This document shows positions 26,117-35,437 of a stretch of DNA of 64,000 nucleotides, piece by piece. The notes below the pieces were generated by a model, which was given only the letters and a program-made list of their open reading frames with translations, made no database searches and was not told where the DNA came from. The stretch lies in the NCBI GenBank assembly GCA_001797465.1, contig MGPQ01000002.1, forward strand, positions 116,539 through 180,538, read 5' to 3'. The translations under genes and the position numbers were made by a program. This stretch comes from Deltaproteobacteria bacterium GWB2_55_19 (GTDB lineage: Bacteria > Desulfobacterota > GWC2-55-46). Position 1 is the first letter of the stretch; the number at the start of each line of letters is the position of its first letter.

Positions 26117-27072
26117 TGAAAGGTACGATACACAGGCTTTCAAACGGCGTCTTCCTCTCCTTTATTGCCCTCGGGCTCGCCATTGCGCTCAACGGGTGCG
26201 GGCCGGGTTTCCCCATAATGACCGGGGAGCAGGAGAAGCTCGTAAAGAACGTGGAGATGCTCGTAAAGGATAACGAGGAATTGAAGAACCGCCTCTCGGC
26301 GCTCGAATCCGGCAATGGTACAAGGGCCGAGCTGGACGCCATGAAAAGGTCGGTCGCAGAGGCGAACGCCGGGGTAGAGGTACTCCGCCACGACCTCTCG
26401 TTCGCGAAGGGCTCGGCTGAGGAGGCCGGGCTGGAGAGGGGACGCGTAAAAGAGGCGCTCGATTCCGTTAAGTCCACGATAAGGTCCGCTGACGAGAGGC
26501 TCAAATCATTGGAAAAGGCCTCTGCCGGGGACGCCGAGGCTTTAGCCGCCTTAAGGTCCGCAATCGACGGCAACGACCGGAGGCTCGGCGAGCTCAAGGA
26601 CGCCATAGCGTCCGTTGAGAAAAAGGCCATTGCCGCGGCTGAGGGCTCGCGGGCGGCAGAGGCTCAATCACAGGGTCATAACGCGAAAAAGGAACAGGAA
26701 CCGCCTGAAGCGATGTACGCCAGGGGCTATAAAGAGACGATAGACAAGGACTACGCAAAGGCCGCCGAGACCCTGAAATCCTTTCTCGCGAACCACGGAG
26801 GGCACAAGCTCGCGGGCAACGCGCAGTACTGGCTCGGCGAGGTGTATTACGCCAGAGGCGACTGGGAGATCGCCATACTCGAGTTCGACAAGGCCGTGAA
26901 GAAGTACCCGGAGAGCGAAAAAATCCCGGCCGCGATACTTAAAGAGGCGCTCTCGTTCGAGAAGCTCGGCTCAATGAAAGAGGCGCGGGTCCTCCTGAAC
27001 GAGGTAATGGAGAGGTTCCCGAAGTCCACTGAGGCGAAGACCGCCAAAAAAAGGCTCGAATCGCTAAGATAG
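26116..27072 (+). CDS. cpoB: Tol-Pal associated protein CpoB/YbgF, predicted lipoprotein
   Basis: 318-residue periplasmic TPR protein coordinating Tol function with cell wall synthesis in E. coli. The N-terminal coiled coil (about 35-185, repeated EELKNRLSALES, ERLKSLEKAS) matches YbgF trimerisation region but is longer than usual. Three TPR units fill about 200-315, with YKETIDKDYAKAAETLKSFL, AQYWLGEVYYARGDWEIAI and the final EAKTAKKRLESL. Unlike E. coli CpoB, which has a cleaved signal, this copy has a lipobox ALNGC (Cys28), so it is probably membrane anchored. Confidence 0.9.
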   Translation: MKGTIHRLSNGVFLSFIALGLAIALNGCGPGFPIMTGEQEKLVKNVEMLVKDNEELKNRLSALESGNGTRAELDAMKRSVAEANAGVEVLRHDLSFAKGSAEEAGLERGRVKEALDSVKSTIRSADERLKSLEKASAGDAEALAALRSAIDGNDRRLGELKDAIASVEKKAIAAAEGSRAAEAQSQGHNAKKEQEPPEAMYARGYKETIDKDYAKAAETLKSFLANHGGHKLAGNAQYWLGEVYYARGDWEIAILEFDKAVKKYPESEKIPAAILKEALSFEKLGSMKEARVLLNEVMERFPKSTEAKTAKKRLESLR

Positions 27073-27145
27073 CGCATAAAAGGGGCGCGGGCAGAGCCTT
27101 GCGCCCTTTCCCAAACCGTGGATGGCATCTCTCTGAAAGGCGCGA

Positions 27146-28123
27146 ATGGCTGATAACTCAGCAGGCAAGGTCCTACTGGTGGACGACTCAGCGCAGGTCC
27201 GGGCCGTAATAAGGGATACGCTGAAGGATGTCTTCCCGGTATTCGTCGAGGCCGACGACGGGTTGACCGCCATAAAGGCCTTTGTGGAGGAGCGTCCGGG
27301 GTTCATCATCACGGACATAGAGATGCCCTCCATAAACGGCTACAGGTTCATCTCCACCATCCGGAACATGGACGACGGCAGGGACGTGCCTATCGTCATG
27401 CTCTCCGGGAACAAGGACTCCCTCAAGAAAAAACTGACCGGCTTCAACCTCGGGGCGAGCGACTTCCTCATAAAGCCGTTTGAGCGCGAGGAGCTCCTGG
27501 CCCGCGTAAAGTCGCTCCTGCGGATGCGCCACCTCATGGACGAGCTCAAGGAGAAGAACGCGCTCCTTGAAAAACTCGCCGTCACTGACGACTTGACCGG
27601 CCTCCCCAACAGGAGGCACTTCTTCGAGACTGTAAGGGAACAGCTCGCTTTGGGCCTGCGCCACAACTTGAAACTCGCCTGCATGTTGATGGACATAGAC
27701 CACTTCAAAGCGATAAACGACACATGGGGGCACGTCGCCGGGGACGACGTATTGAGGAAGATCGGGGCGCTCCTCGCCTCCTGCAAGAGAGAGGGCGAGA
27801 TACTCGCAAGGTTCGGCGGCGAGGAGTTCATCATCTGCCTCTTCAATACAGATTCCGAAAACGCGCTCCGGGCGGCCGAGAGGTTCAGGGCGCTTGTGAA
27901 GACCTACGATTTTTCTTCGGTCTACTATCCCTCTATAAAGGTCACCGTCTCCATTGGCCTCGCCGTCTACCCTCAGGGGGCGCTCATCTCCATAGACGAC
28001 CTCATAAAGGCGGCTGACAAGGCGATGTACGCCTCCAAGGTCGCTGGCAGGGACAGGGTCACGCTCCACGAGTGGTCGGCTCCGCCCCCCGCAACGGACA
28101 AGGCCCCTATAATCGACAAGTGA
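27146..28123 (+). CDS. Response regulator with GGDEF (diguanylate cyclase) output domain
   Basis: 325 residues. REC domain (1-125): acidic pocket DD at 13-14, phospho-acceptor Asp57 in FIITDIEMPS, conserved lysine in FLIKPFE. GGDEF domain (about 145-310): ADVTDDLTGLPNRRHFFE at entry, MDIDHFKAINDTWGH, and the active-site loop RFGGEEF (GGEEF at 224-228), consistent with activity. The autoinhibitory I-site normally RxxD reads REGE here, so feedback inhibition may be altered. No EAL domain. Independent of the tol operon (73-bp gap). Confidence 0.93.
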   Translation: MADNSAGKVLLVDDSAQVRAVIRDTLKDVFPVFVEADDGLTAIKAFVEERPGFIITDIEMPSINGYRFISTIRNMDDGRDVPIVMLSGNKDSLKKKLTGFNLGASDFLIKPFEREELLARVKSLLRMRHLMDELKEKNALLEKLAVTDDLTGLPNRRHFFETVREQLALGLRHNLKLACMLMDIDHFKAINDTWGHVAGDDVLRKIGALLASCKREGEILARFGGEEFIICLFNTDSENALRAAERFRALVKTYDFSSVYYPSIKVTVSIGLAVYPQGALISIDDLIKAADKAMYASKVAGRDRVTLHEWSAPPPATDKAPIIDK

Positions 28124-28194
28124 CCGCGCGGGGCCGATGCTCAAACCCGGCGCCTGTGCGAACAAACTCCGCAGACTCACGATAATCCAAAGAT

Positions 28195-29325
28195 ATGTCC
28201 CAAGTCTCCATAACAAGATGCACCTCTTATGAAATCCAGGAGGTTTACCGGGCCGTAAAGGAATCTATCGACCTTTTGGGCGGCATGGATAGGTTCGTCT
28301 CAATGGGAGAGCGTATCCTCCTTAAACCCAACCTGCTCGCCGGAAAGCCGCCGGAGACGGCGGTTACGACCCACCCGGAGGTCGTCCGCGTCCTTATAAG
28401 GCTTGTGAAGGAGGCCGGGGGCGTCCCCGTGGTCGGCGACAGCCCCGGGCTCGGGGCCGCCATGAAGGTCGCGGACAAATGCGGCGTGGGCCCCGTATGC
28501 AGGGAAGAGGGAGTCGAACTTGTCGATCTTAAGACATTAGTAGTCGCCGAGAACCCAGGCGGCCGGACATTCAAGCGCCTTGAGGTGGCCAAAGAGGCTC
28601 TTGACTGCGACGGCATCATAAACATCCCGAAGCTCAAGACCCACGCGCAGATGTTCCTGACGCTGGGTGTTAAGAACCTCTTCGGGTGCGTACCCGGAAA
28701 ATTGAAGCCGCAGTGGCACTTATCCGCCGGAGTCGAGAGCTCTCACTTTGCCGCCATGCTTCTCGACCTCTACGCGTTCCTGCACCCCAGGCTGACCGTA
28801 ATGGACGGCGTAGTCGGCATGGAGGGGAACGGCCCCGGCGCCGGAGACCCGAGGAAGATAGGGCTCGTCTTCGCGGGGGCCGACGCCGTCGCCCTCGACA
28901 CCGTCGCCGCAACCGTACTCGGGGCCCATCCGCACGACCTCCCGCTACTTAAGGCCGCCGCAATCAGGGGGCTTAATACCGATATCAACGGGATAGAAGT
29001 GCTCGGCGAAGAGATATCTAACGTCAAGGTCCACGGCTTCAAGTTCGCGCCGCTCGTATCCCTCAATTTTGCCGACAGGCTCCCGCACTTCCTTGACAGG
29101 AGGCTAAGGCGCGCCCTCACCTCGCGCCCGTCCGTCGAGCGCGCGAAGTGCACGCTCTGCAATATCTGCGTCCAGGTCTGCCCGGCGGAGGTAATGACAA
29201 AGACGGAGAGGATCGGGATAGACTACGACAGGTGCATAAGGTGCTACTGTTGCCAGGAGATGTGCCCCGAGGGGGCGATAGCCCCGGTCGACGGGTGGCT
29301 GAAGCGCCTTATCCCCGGGTTCTGA
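28195..29325 (+). CDS. DUF362 domain protein with C-terminal 2x[4Fe-4S] ferredoxin domain
   Basis: 376 residues. DUF362 domain (about 1-300) with LLKPNLL, VVGDSPG, NIPKLKTHAQMFLTLGVKNLFG and MEGNGPGAGDPRKIGLV. The C-terminus carries two cluster motifs, CTLCNICVQVCP (about 319-330) and CIRCYCCQEMCP (about 346-357), as in bacterial ferredoxins. Known relatives are redox proteins of unclear substrate, common in anaerobes. The start codon ATG has no obvious Shine-Dalgarno. Likely cytosolic. Confidence 0.88.
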   Translation: MSQVSITRCTSYEIQEVYRAVKESIDLLGGMDRFVSMGERILLKPNLLAGKPPETAVTTHPEVVRVLIRLVKEAGGVPVVGDSPGLGAAMKVADKCGVGPVCREEGVELVDLKTLVVAENPGGRTFKRLEVAKEALDCDGIINIPKLKTHAQMFLTLGVKNLFGCVPGKLKPQWHLSAGVESSHFAAMLLDLYAFLHPRLTVMDGVVGMEGNGPGAGDPRKIGLVFAGADAVALDTVAATVLGAHPHDLPLLKAAAIRGLNTDINGIEVLGEEISNVKVHGFKFAPLVSLNFADRLPHFLDRRLRRALTSRPSVERAKCTLCNICVQVCPAEVMTKTERIGIDYDRCIRCYCCQEMCPEGAIAPVDGWLKRLIPGF

Positions 29326-29345
29326 CCCCTCTCCCTCGATTCAGG

Positions 29346-29374
29346 TTGCGCGGTTGTTTTTTCTGCTATATACT
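29346..29374 (+). promoter_or_regulatory. Candidate promoter of the DUF3047-AsmA-methyltransferase genes
   Basis: TTGCGC (29346-29351), 17-base spacer, TATACT (29369-29374), in an AT-richer stretch after the DUF362 stop. Start site would be near 29381, about 43 bases before the DUF3047 ATG. Confidence 0.4.
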
Positions 29375-29423
29375 CACAATCGTGAAATTAATTATCATCG
29401 GCCAGATCGAAGCGCGGGTATAG

Positions 29424-30110
29424 ATGAAAGGCAAAAAGGCCCTCTTTATAAAACCAGCCGTCCTCCTCTCCGCGCTTGTCGTCTCAACGGCCATCGCGCT
29501 CGGAGCGTCGGCGGATGTGTCCCAGAAGGACACCTTGAGCGTCCCCATAATCGCCTCGCCCAAAGGGGCCCAGGGATGGAAGCTCAAGGAGTGGAAAGGC
29601 AAGGCCGACGTCGAGGTCGTCGAGGCCGAGGCGGGGGCGGCCTTTCATTTGAGGAGCAGGTCTACTTCCACGGCCCTGTATAAAGAGGTCAAGTTCGATA
29701 TAAAGGACTACCCGTTCCTCAACTGGAGATGGAAGGTAACTGAACTGCCGGCCAACGGGGACGTGCGTAAGAAAACAACTGACGACCAGGCCGCTCAGGT
29801 CTATGTGGTCTTCCCCAAGTGGCCGGCGCCGTTAAACAGCAGGATAATAGGCTACATCTGGGACACAAGCGTGCCTGCCGGGATATCTCTGCAGTCGACG
29901 AAGTCATCATACACCAGGTACATCATCGTAAGGGGCGGCGCAACCGACCTCGGAAAGTGGATGACTGAAAAAAGAGACGTATACCAGGACTACAAAAGGC
30001 TCTTCAAGGAAGAAGCCCCGAAGGTGGGCTCCGTATCCGTGATGATAGATTCAGACGACACGCAGACATCCGCCGAATCGTACATAGGGAACATCTATTT
30101 CTCCAAGTAA
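29424..30110 (+). CDS. DUF3047 family periplasmic protein
   Basis: 228-residue exported protein with a signal peptide (1-28, ending ALGASA). DUF3047 signatures are LNWRWKVTELPANGDV, the following DDQAAQVYVVF, RNIGYIWD-like RIIGYIWDTSVP, RYIIVRGG and the C-terminal VMIDSDDTQTSAESYIGNIYF. The DUF3047 fold resembles a beta-sandwich; function unknown. It precedes the AsmA-like gene by 105 bases. Confidence 0.85.
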   Translation: MKGKKALFIKPAVLLSALVVSTAIALGASADVSQKDTLSVPIIASPKGAQGWKLKEWKGKADVEVVEAEAGAAFHLRSRSTSTALYKEVKFDIKDYPFLNWRWKVTELPANGDVRKKTTDDQAAQVYVVFPKWPAPLNSRIIGYIWDTSVPAGISLQSTKSSYTRYIIVRGGATDLGKWMTEKRDVYQDYKRLFKEEAPKVGSVSVMIDSDDTQTSAESYIGNIYFSK

Positions 30111-30215
30111 CGACGATTAAAGGCCCGCCTTCAACCTCCGTCCATTTTCTGGTATGCTGAGTATTGCCTTCTAAAACGCCTTTCGGGCTGATCTTAACTC
30201 TTCCACGGAGCGCTG

Positions 30216-33200
30216 GTGGCAAAGGACGACCGGTACAGAAAAAGGCTCAAATACGCCTGCATATCAGCGGCTATCCTCGTCCCGGTAGCCTCGGCGCTCG
30301 TCTATCTCGTTGTTACGCCAGTAGACCTTACCGATCATAAGTCCCGCATCGAACCCATTTTCTCATCCAGGGTCGAGGGGACGGTCTCTTTCGATACGAT
30401 CTCGATCAAGTTCCTGCCATCCCCTGACATAAGGCTAACCGGCCTCAAGGCCTCGGGGCCTGAGGGGGAGGTCATCTCGGCGCGCCGCTTAAGGCTCCAC
30501 GCCGCGCTCCTGCCGTTCCTGCTGGGAAGGACGGTGTTAAAGGACGTCGAGGCCGATGGGCTCGACGTCCTTATCAAGAGGTATCGGACAGGCGGCCTCA
30601 ACATCAGGAGGTTCTTCAAGGCCGAGGAGGCAAAAAAGGATGAGGGCGCCCTCTCGATAAAGTCATTGAAGATAGTTGACGGCTTCGTAACGTACATAGA
30701 CGAAAAACCCCCAAGGCCCGCCACATTCGAGTTCTCGTCCATAAACGCTTATTCATACGATACGGGACGAGGAAAAGTCTTCAGGGCCGAAGCCGCCCTT
30801 GACGGCTCCCCTGTCTCCATTTCAGGTATCGAGAAAGATGGGGTCGTGAAATGGACAGGGACGGTCAAGGATCTGCCCGCCTCCATCATTGACCCGTACT
30901 TCGCTGACGAAGAGGTCACGCTTGGCGGCATGGGCAGGGTTTTTCTCTCATACGACTCAGGGCTCGTAAACCCGATAAACGCGATAGTCTTCGCAAACCC
31001 TTTGAAAATATCCCACCCCACGCTCGCCGCCCCTTTATCCATGCCTTCAGCCTCAGCAAGGGTCGAGGCCTCTCCCGAAAGGGACGGCAAGAGGGACATA
31101 TACTTAAAAGACGCGCTTTTGAGGCTCTCTGGAGCGACTTTCACCGGCTCGTACAGCGCGTCCGGCGTTGGCGCCCAAAGGGAGTTCTCTTTCAGCCTCA
31201 CCTCGTCGCCTATAAAGACACAGGCGCTCAAAGGCCTTGTGCCGGTCAAGGCGCTGAAGGGGCCAGCCGTTGTTGCACTCAACAACGCCTCTCCAACAAA
31301 AGGGACTATCTCCATACGCGAGCTTGCCGCCCGCGGCCTCACGCGCGAGCTCAAGGGTGGAGCGGCCTTCAAGAGGCCTGGGGCCGTGACATTATCGGCC
31401 TCTATCAACGGCCTCGCCTTTACGTATAAGGGGCTCAAGCTCCCGATTTCCGGCGTTTCGGGCTCGGTTGACGTAAAGGACGACGCCCTTAAGTTCGAAG
31501 GCTTTCACGGGAGTTACGGGCAAGAAATAGTCCGGGACTTCGCAGGGTCCATAAGAAACCTGACCGGCAGGATGGATTACGAGTTCTCGCTGGACGCTGT
31601 TTTCGACGCCGGGGAGTCGATAGAGATAGCTAGGGACCTCGTAGAGTCTCCGAAGGCGAAAGACGCGCTCGGAAGGGCAGAGGCCGGGGGCGCGATAGAC
31701 CTTGACGCAAGGGCCTGGGGGTCTTTAAGGTCAAAGGATCTCCCAGGGTATTCCGGGGAGGTCACGCTTGCGGACGGATGGCTCTCTTACGAGAAACTGC
31801 CGCGTATTAACGAAGCGAGCGCGTCAATTACATTCGACGATAAAAAGATCGGGGTAGCTTCGATCAGCTTAAGCGACGGACTCTCTTCAGTCAGGCTCAC
31901 TGGCACGATCAATGATTACATAAAAGGCGACCCCTTCTTCGACCTCGCGCTTTCCTCAGTTGTCTCAGGCGGGACTATCGACAATACCCCGGCGCTCGAA
32001 AAAATGAGACAAGACCTCTCCGTCAAGGGAGAGGCCGCGCTCAACGGACGCCTCATCGGCAGAAAGGGCTCGTTTGTTGCAAAGGCCTCTCTCGACGCGC
32101 GCAAGGCCGGTATAGAGTACAAAAAATACCTGCGTAAGGAAGAAGACTACCCCTTTTGGATAGACGCCGACCTCTCCCTTGACGGGAAGAGGCTCGGCAT
32201 AAAAGGCCTCTCCCTCGCCTTCGGGTCGTCCCGTGCCGATGTGTCGGGTGAGACGTCCCTGGACATGAAGACTTACGACCTAACGCTCCAGTCGAGGGAG
32301 TGCAGGATCGCGGACATCGACGACGTCTCGCCGCTATTAGACAAGGACTTCGAGAGCTCCGGTCTCCTCTCATTCATGATGAAGGCGGCAAAGACGCCGG
32401 ACAAGGAAAGGCCGGCAATAGAAGGCGACATAATGGTAAAGGACGCGCGTTTCCAGTCGCCCTACATTGCGAAACCAGTGGAGAAGATAAACGCCTCGGC
32501 CTTTTTCAAGGGGAACACGGGTAAGGTCTCCCTGGACAAACTCTCGGTCGGAGATACCGAGCTCTCCGGCTACATGGACGTCCTCGACATAGAGGGCAGG
32601 AGGGTCGAGTTCACGCTCGACTCCACGCGCTTGCTCACCGACGACTTCATCGTAAGAAAGAAAAATGGCACGGTGGAAGAAGATAAACCAACCGCGCCTA
32701 AGAAGGATAAAAAGGCGGACGAGACGCTCCCTGTCACGGGCTCCGGAAGGATAAGGATAGCCGAGGGGGCTCTCGGCGGACACCCGTTCAAGGGCTTGAA
32801 GATCGATATAAAGCTCGAACCAGAGGCCATCGTCATCGAGCCCTTCACGGCGGAGATAGACTACGGGTCCATCTTCGGAAAGGCCGAGGTATTCCGGGGG
32901 AAGGACGAGCCCCTCTCCTTCAGGGCCGACGCCGGGTTCGCGGATATAAAGCTCGAGAGCTTCATCTCGGGGTTCGGCGCGAAAAATGCGGTCCTCGCCG
33001 GCAATATGCAGGGGACGATCGAGCTCACCGGCAAAAGGGGGGCGCATCCCTTCGTAAGCGGTCTGAACGGCTTTGGCAGGCTCAAGGCCGAGCGCGGCAA
33101 GGTCTGGAAGTTCCCGATACTCTCGCGCATATTCTCGTTCGTCAACATCGTCTCCATCGACGAGGCCTTCAGGGAGGGGCTCCAGTACAAGACGATAACC

Positions 33201-33554
33201 GGGGACCTCAAGTTGAGGGACGGGGTCCTCTCCTCCGAGAACCTCGCCCTCGACAGCGACACGCTCCGCATGTCCGCGTCGGGCGAGATAGACTTTCCCG
33301 ACTCCCACATCGACGCCTTGCTTGCCTTCCATCCTTTTGTTACCATAGACAAGATCATCTCTTCTATCCCGCTTGCCGGCTGGATAATCACGGGCAAAGA
33401 AAAGTCCACCGTCTCCATGTACTTCGCGGTGGAAGGGCCGCTGAATAAGCCGGATATAGACCCGGTGCCGATAAAGAGCATAAGCGACCCGGTCTTCGGC
33501 ATCCTCGAGAGACTGCTTGTGGCGCCGGTGGAGATACTAAAGGAGATAAAGTAA
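30216..33554 (+). CDS. Large AsmA/DUF748-family envelope protein
   Basis: 1112-residue protein anchored by one N-terminal transmembrane helix (about 13-35) with a long periplasmic part. It has an AsmA-like N-terminus (FSSRVEGTVSFDTISIKFLPSPDIRLTG) and an AsmA C-terminal signature around residues 960-1090 (GNMQGTIELTGKRG, ILSRIFSFVNIVS, IDALLAFHPF). Family members are RBG-type beta-grooves implicated in lipid transport to the outer membrane. GTG start with GGAG upstream. The methyltransferase gene begins 2 bases after its stop. Confidence 0.85.
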   Translation: MAKDDRYRKRLKYACISAAILVPVASALVYLVVTPVDLTDHKSRIEPIFSSRVEGTVSFDTISIKFLPSPDIRLTGLKASGPEGEVISARRLRLHAALLPFLLGRTVLKDVEADGLDVLIKRYRTGGLNIRRFFKAEEAKKDEGALSIKSLKIVDGFVTYIDEKPPRPATFEFSSINAYSYDTGRGKVFRAEAALDGSPVSISGIEKDGVVKWTGTVKDLPASIIDPYFADEEVTLGGMGRVFLSYDSGLVNPINAIVFANPLKISHPTLAAPLSMPSASARVEASPERDGKRDIYLKDALLRLSGATFTGSYSASGVGAQREFSFSLTSSPIKTQALKGLVPVKALKGPAVVALNNASPTKGTISIRELAARGLTRELKGGAAFKRPGAVTLSASINGLAFTYKGLKLPISGVSGSVDVKDDALKFEGFHGSYGQEIVRDFAGSIRNLTGRMDYEFSLDAVFDAGESIEIARDLVESPKAKDALGRAEAGGAIDLDARAWGSLRSKDLPGYSGEVTLADGWLSYEKLPRINEASASITFDDKKIGVASISLSDGLSSVRLTGTINDYIKGDPFFDLALSSVVSGGTIDNTPALEKMRQDLSVKGEAALNGRLIGRKGSFVAKASLDARKAGIEYKKYLRKEEDYPFWIDADLSLDGKRLGIKGLSLAFGSSRADVSGETSLDMKTYDLTLQSRECRIADIDDVSPLLDKDFESSGLLSFMMKAAKTPDKERPAIEGDIMVKDARFQSPYIAKPVEKINASAFFKGNTGKVSLDKLSVGDTELSGYMDVLDIEGRRVEFTLDSTRLLTDDFIVRKKNGTVEEDKPTAPKKDKKADETLPVTGSGRIRIAEGALGGHPFKGLKIDIKLEPEAIVIEPFTAEIDYGSIFGKAEVFRGKDEPLSFRADAGFADIKLESFISGFGAKNAVLAGNMQGTIELTGKRGAHPFVSGLNGFGRLKAERGKVWKFPILSRIFSFVNIVSIDEAFREGLQYKTITGDLKLRDGVLSSENLALDSDTLRMSASGEIDFPDSHIDALLAFHPFVTIDKIISSIPLAGWIITGKEKSTVSMYFAVEGPLNKPDIDPVPIKSISDPVFGILERLLVAPVEILKEIK

Positions 33555-33555
33555 G

Positions 33556-34308
33556 ATGTACGAGGGCAAAGGCTACTGGAACAGGCTCAAGGCCGAATGG
33601 TACAGGAGGGGGCTCGACTACTCGACCCTGCCGAAGGTCGCGCTCTCCTTCATAGTCCCGAGGACAGAAGACGCGAAGACCTTTCTCGACGTCGGAAGCG
33701 GGTGCGGGACTCTCTCCATACCGCTCGCAAGGGCCGGGAAGAAGGTGACTGCCCTCGACCCCTCAAAGGCGATGATAGAGATATTACAGCGCGACGCCAG
33801 GGATGCGGGGCTTAAGATAAACACGATAACCGCGCCCTGGAATGATGCCGGGTTAAAGCCGCACGATGTGATAGTCTGCGCCAATGTGCCGCAGTTATTG
33901 AAAGAGCCGAGGAAGTTCATCGAAGAGGCTACCCCGCTTGCGAAAAAAGCCGTCTTCTTGATCGAGAACGCGGACCCTAACGCGGATAAGTTCTATTACA
34001 AGGAATTGTATCCGCTCCTCTTCGGAAAGCCCTTCGGCGAGAGGTCGGACTACATAAAGACATACAACACCCTGCACGATATGGGAATATTCGCCAATGT
34101 CGAGATTATAGACTACGACTTCGACCAGCCCTTCATCGATCTCGACGAAGCGGTCTCGTTCTGGAAGGAGTACATCGGGATTGTGACCGAGGAACACGAC
34201 GCTAAACTCCGCGGTTTTCTCGAAAAGAAGCTTGTAAAAAAGAAGGGGATGTTGTTTGCGAAGTTCAGAAAGAAGTCGGCGATAACGTGGTGGAGGAAGG
34301 GGAAATAG
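33556..34308 (+). CDS. Class I SAM-dependent methyltransferase
   Basis: 250-residue cytosolic protein with Rossmann-like motif I FLDVGSGCGTLSIPLARAG (about 43-61), an acidic residue after VTALDPS (motif II) and DVIVCANVP as motif III/IV. The C-terminal half (KFYYKELYPLLFGKPFG) is not recognised, so the substrate cannot be named. It may be coupled to the AsmA-like gene (1-base gap). Start ATG; the preceding AGGAGATAAAGTAAG gives a Shine-Dalgarno. Confidence 0.8.
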   Translation: MYEGKGYWNRLKAEWYRRGLDYSTLPKVALSFIVPRTEDAKTFLDVGSGCGTLSIPLARAGKKVTALDPSKAMIEILQRDARDAGLKINTITAPWNDAGLKPHDVIVCANVPQLLKEPRKFIEEATPLAKKAVFLIENADPNADKFYYKELYPLLFGKPFGERSDYIKTYNTLHDMGIFANVEIIDYDFDQPFIDLDEAVSFWKEYIGIVTEEHDAKLRGFLEKKLVKKKGMLFAKFRKKSAITWWRKGK

Positions 34309-34311
34309 TTT

Positions 34312-34347
34312 CTTCCCCCTTTTCTAAAGGGGGATTGAGGGGGATTA
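34312..34347. repeat. Family C palindrome after the methyltransferase
   Basis: CCCCCTTTT/AAAGGGGGA followed by GAGGGGGATTATAA at 34315-34346. It directly follows the methyltransferase stop and precedes repeat A3. Same unit type as at 16570-16586 and 6317-6340. Confidence 0.6.
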
Positions 34348-34355
34348 TAAATCGC

Positions 34356-34628
34356 GGGTTCAGGTTTACAACCTGAACCCATTGATTCGTAATCGGACAA
34401 ATTAAATCTTTTACCCAAGGTCCTTTTGCGCGCTCCGCGCGCTTTTGGGCATAGGATTCGCTTGCTTTCTCCCTCCCCCGCCCACTCGCTCGCCCCTTAG
34501 AGCGCTTCGCGTCTAATCCGCCCCGGCTCGCTCGTCTCTTCCTCCCTTATGCTTCGCTCACCTATGCCCGGGAGTTTTGAAAAACAAACAAAAGGTTGTA
34601 GGTTGGGTTAGCGGAGCGTAACCCAACA
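34356..34628 (-). repeat. Interspersed repeat family A, copy A3 with trailing hairpin
   Basis: Near-identical to A1 in inverse orientation: terminal palindrome GGGTTCAGGTTT...GAACCC (34356-34380), GATTCGTAATCGGACAAATT tract, GCGCGC hairpin, arm GGGCATAGG (34447-34455), GAGCGAGC-rich middle, arm CCTATGCCC (34561-34569), GAAAAACAAACAAAA. A hairpin TTGGGTTA/TAACCCAA (about 34601-34624) follows. No gene in 34309-34633. Confidence 0.8.
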
Positions 34629-34633
34629 AACCC

Positions 34634-35437
34634 CTAAAAACTATGACTGCTCTTCATCAGCATCGACACACCTAAATACGTAAAGATGACCACGAAAAAC
34701 CCTATTACCGTCGCCACCGACAGCCCCTTGCCCCGCCAGTCCTTCAGGTAATACGCGTGCATCGCGCCCGCGTAGTAGACCCATACGATGAACGACCAGA
34801 GTATCTTCGGCTCCCACATCCAGTAGGTCCCCCAGGCAAGATAACCCCACACCGCCCCTGAGAACATCGAGGCCGAAAAGAAGAAGAACCCCCAGAGGAC
34901 TGACCTCCCGGCGATCTCCTGGTATTTGACAAGCTCGCCGTTCTCCTTCCCCCTGATGCCCGTAAAAAGATAGAGCACCGCGCCTGAGAAGGCGAGGGTG
35001 AAGAGCGCGTAGGCCGCGAAAGACGCCGTCACGTGTATCTCGAACCAGCGGGTGTCCAGTATCAGCGTCAACGGAGAGCCCGGCTTTTCGTTAACAAGCG
35101 CGAAGACTATCGCGAGGATGGCTATCGGGACGGTTATAAGCTCGGTCGTCCGCTCCTTGTACCTGTACGCGACGATGAGGCTCGTAACAACAGTCGTCCA
35201 CGAGAAGAAGACGAGTGTCTCGTACATCGAGGCCATTGGCGCGTGTCCGGTTGAATGGATACGCTCAATGAGCGCAAGGGAATGGACTGCGAGGCCTATC
35301 GTAAGGAGGATGCGCGAGAGTTTTTCGAAATTGGCCTTGCCGGAGAGGTTATATACTACTGCGGTGACGAACGACAAACCATAGACGACGAGCGACGCGT
35401 ACAGAAACGGCTTCAACGGATTATCTACCCCTCTCAT
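34634..35437 (-). CDS. ccsA: Cytochrome c biogenesis protein CcsA/CcsB-type (heme handling)
   Basis: 267-residue polytopic membrane protein of the heme-handling family. About eight hydrophobic segments; the WWD-like domain WGYLAWGTYWMWEPKILWSF (about 205-224) and flanking histidines (HVTASFAAYAL, MHAYYLKDW) mark heme delivery in system II cytochrome c maturation. ATG at 35437 overlaps the queE stop by 17 bases. The partner CcsB/ResB-like protein is not in the window. Confidence 0.85.
   Translation of the reverse strand: MRGVDNPLKPFLYASLVVYGLSFVTAVVYNLSGKANFEKLSRILLTIGLAVHSLALIERIHSTGHAPMASMYETLVFFSWTTVVTSLIVAYRYKERTTELITVPIAILAIVFALVNEKPGSPLTLILDTRWFEIHVTASFAAYALFTLAFSGAVLYLFTGIRGKENGELVKYQEIAGRSVLWGFFFFSASMFSGAVWGYLAWGTYWMWEPKILWSFIVWVYYAGAMHAYYLKDWRGKGLSVATVIGFFVVIFTYLGVSMLMKSSHSF

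Noticed and set aside
27078-27110. Terminator after cpoB
   Set aside because: AAAGGGGCGC/GCGCCCTTT pairs well but has no T-run after it, so it is only a weak hairpin.
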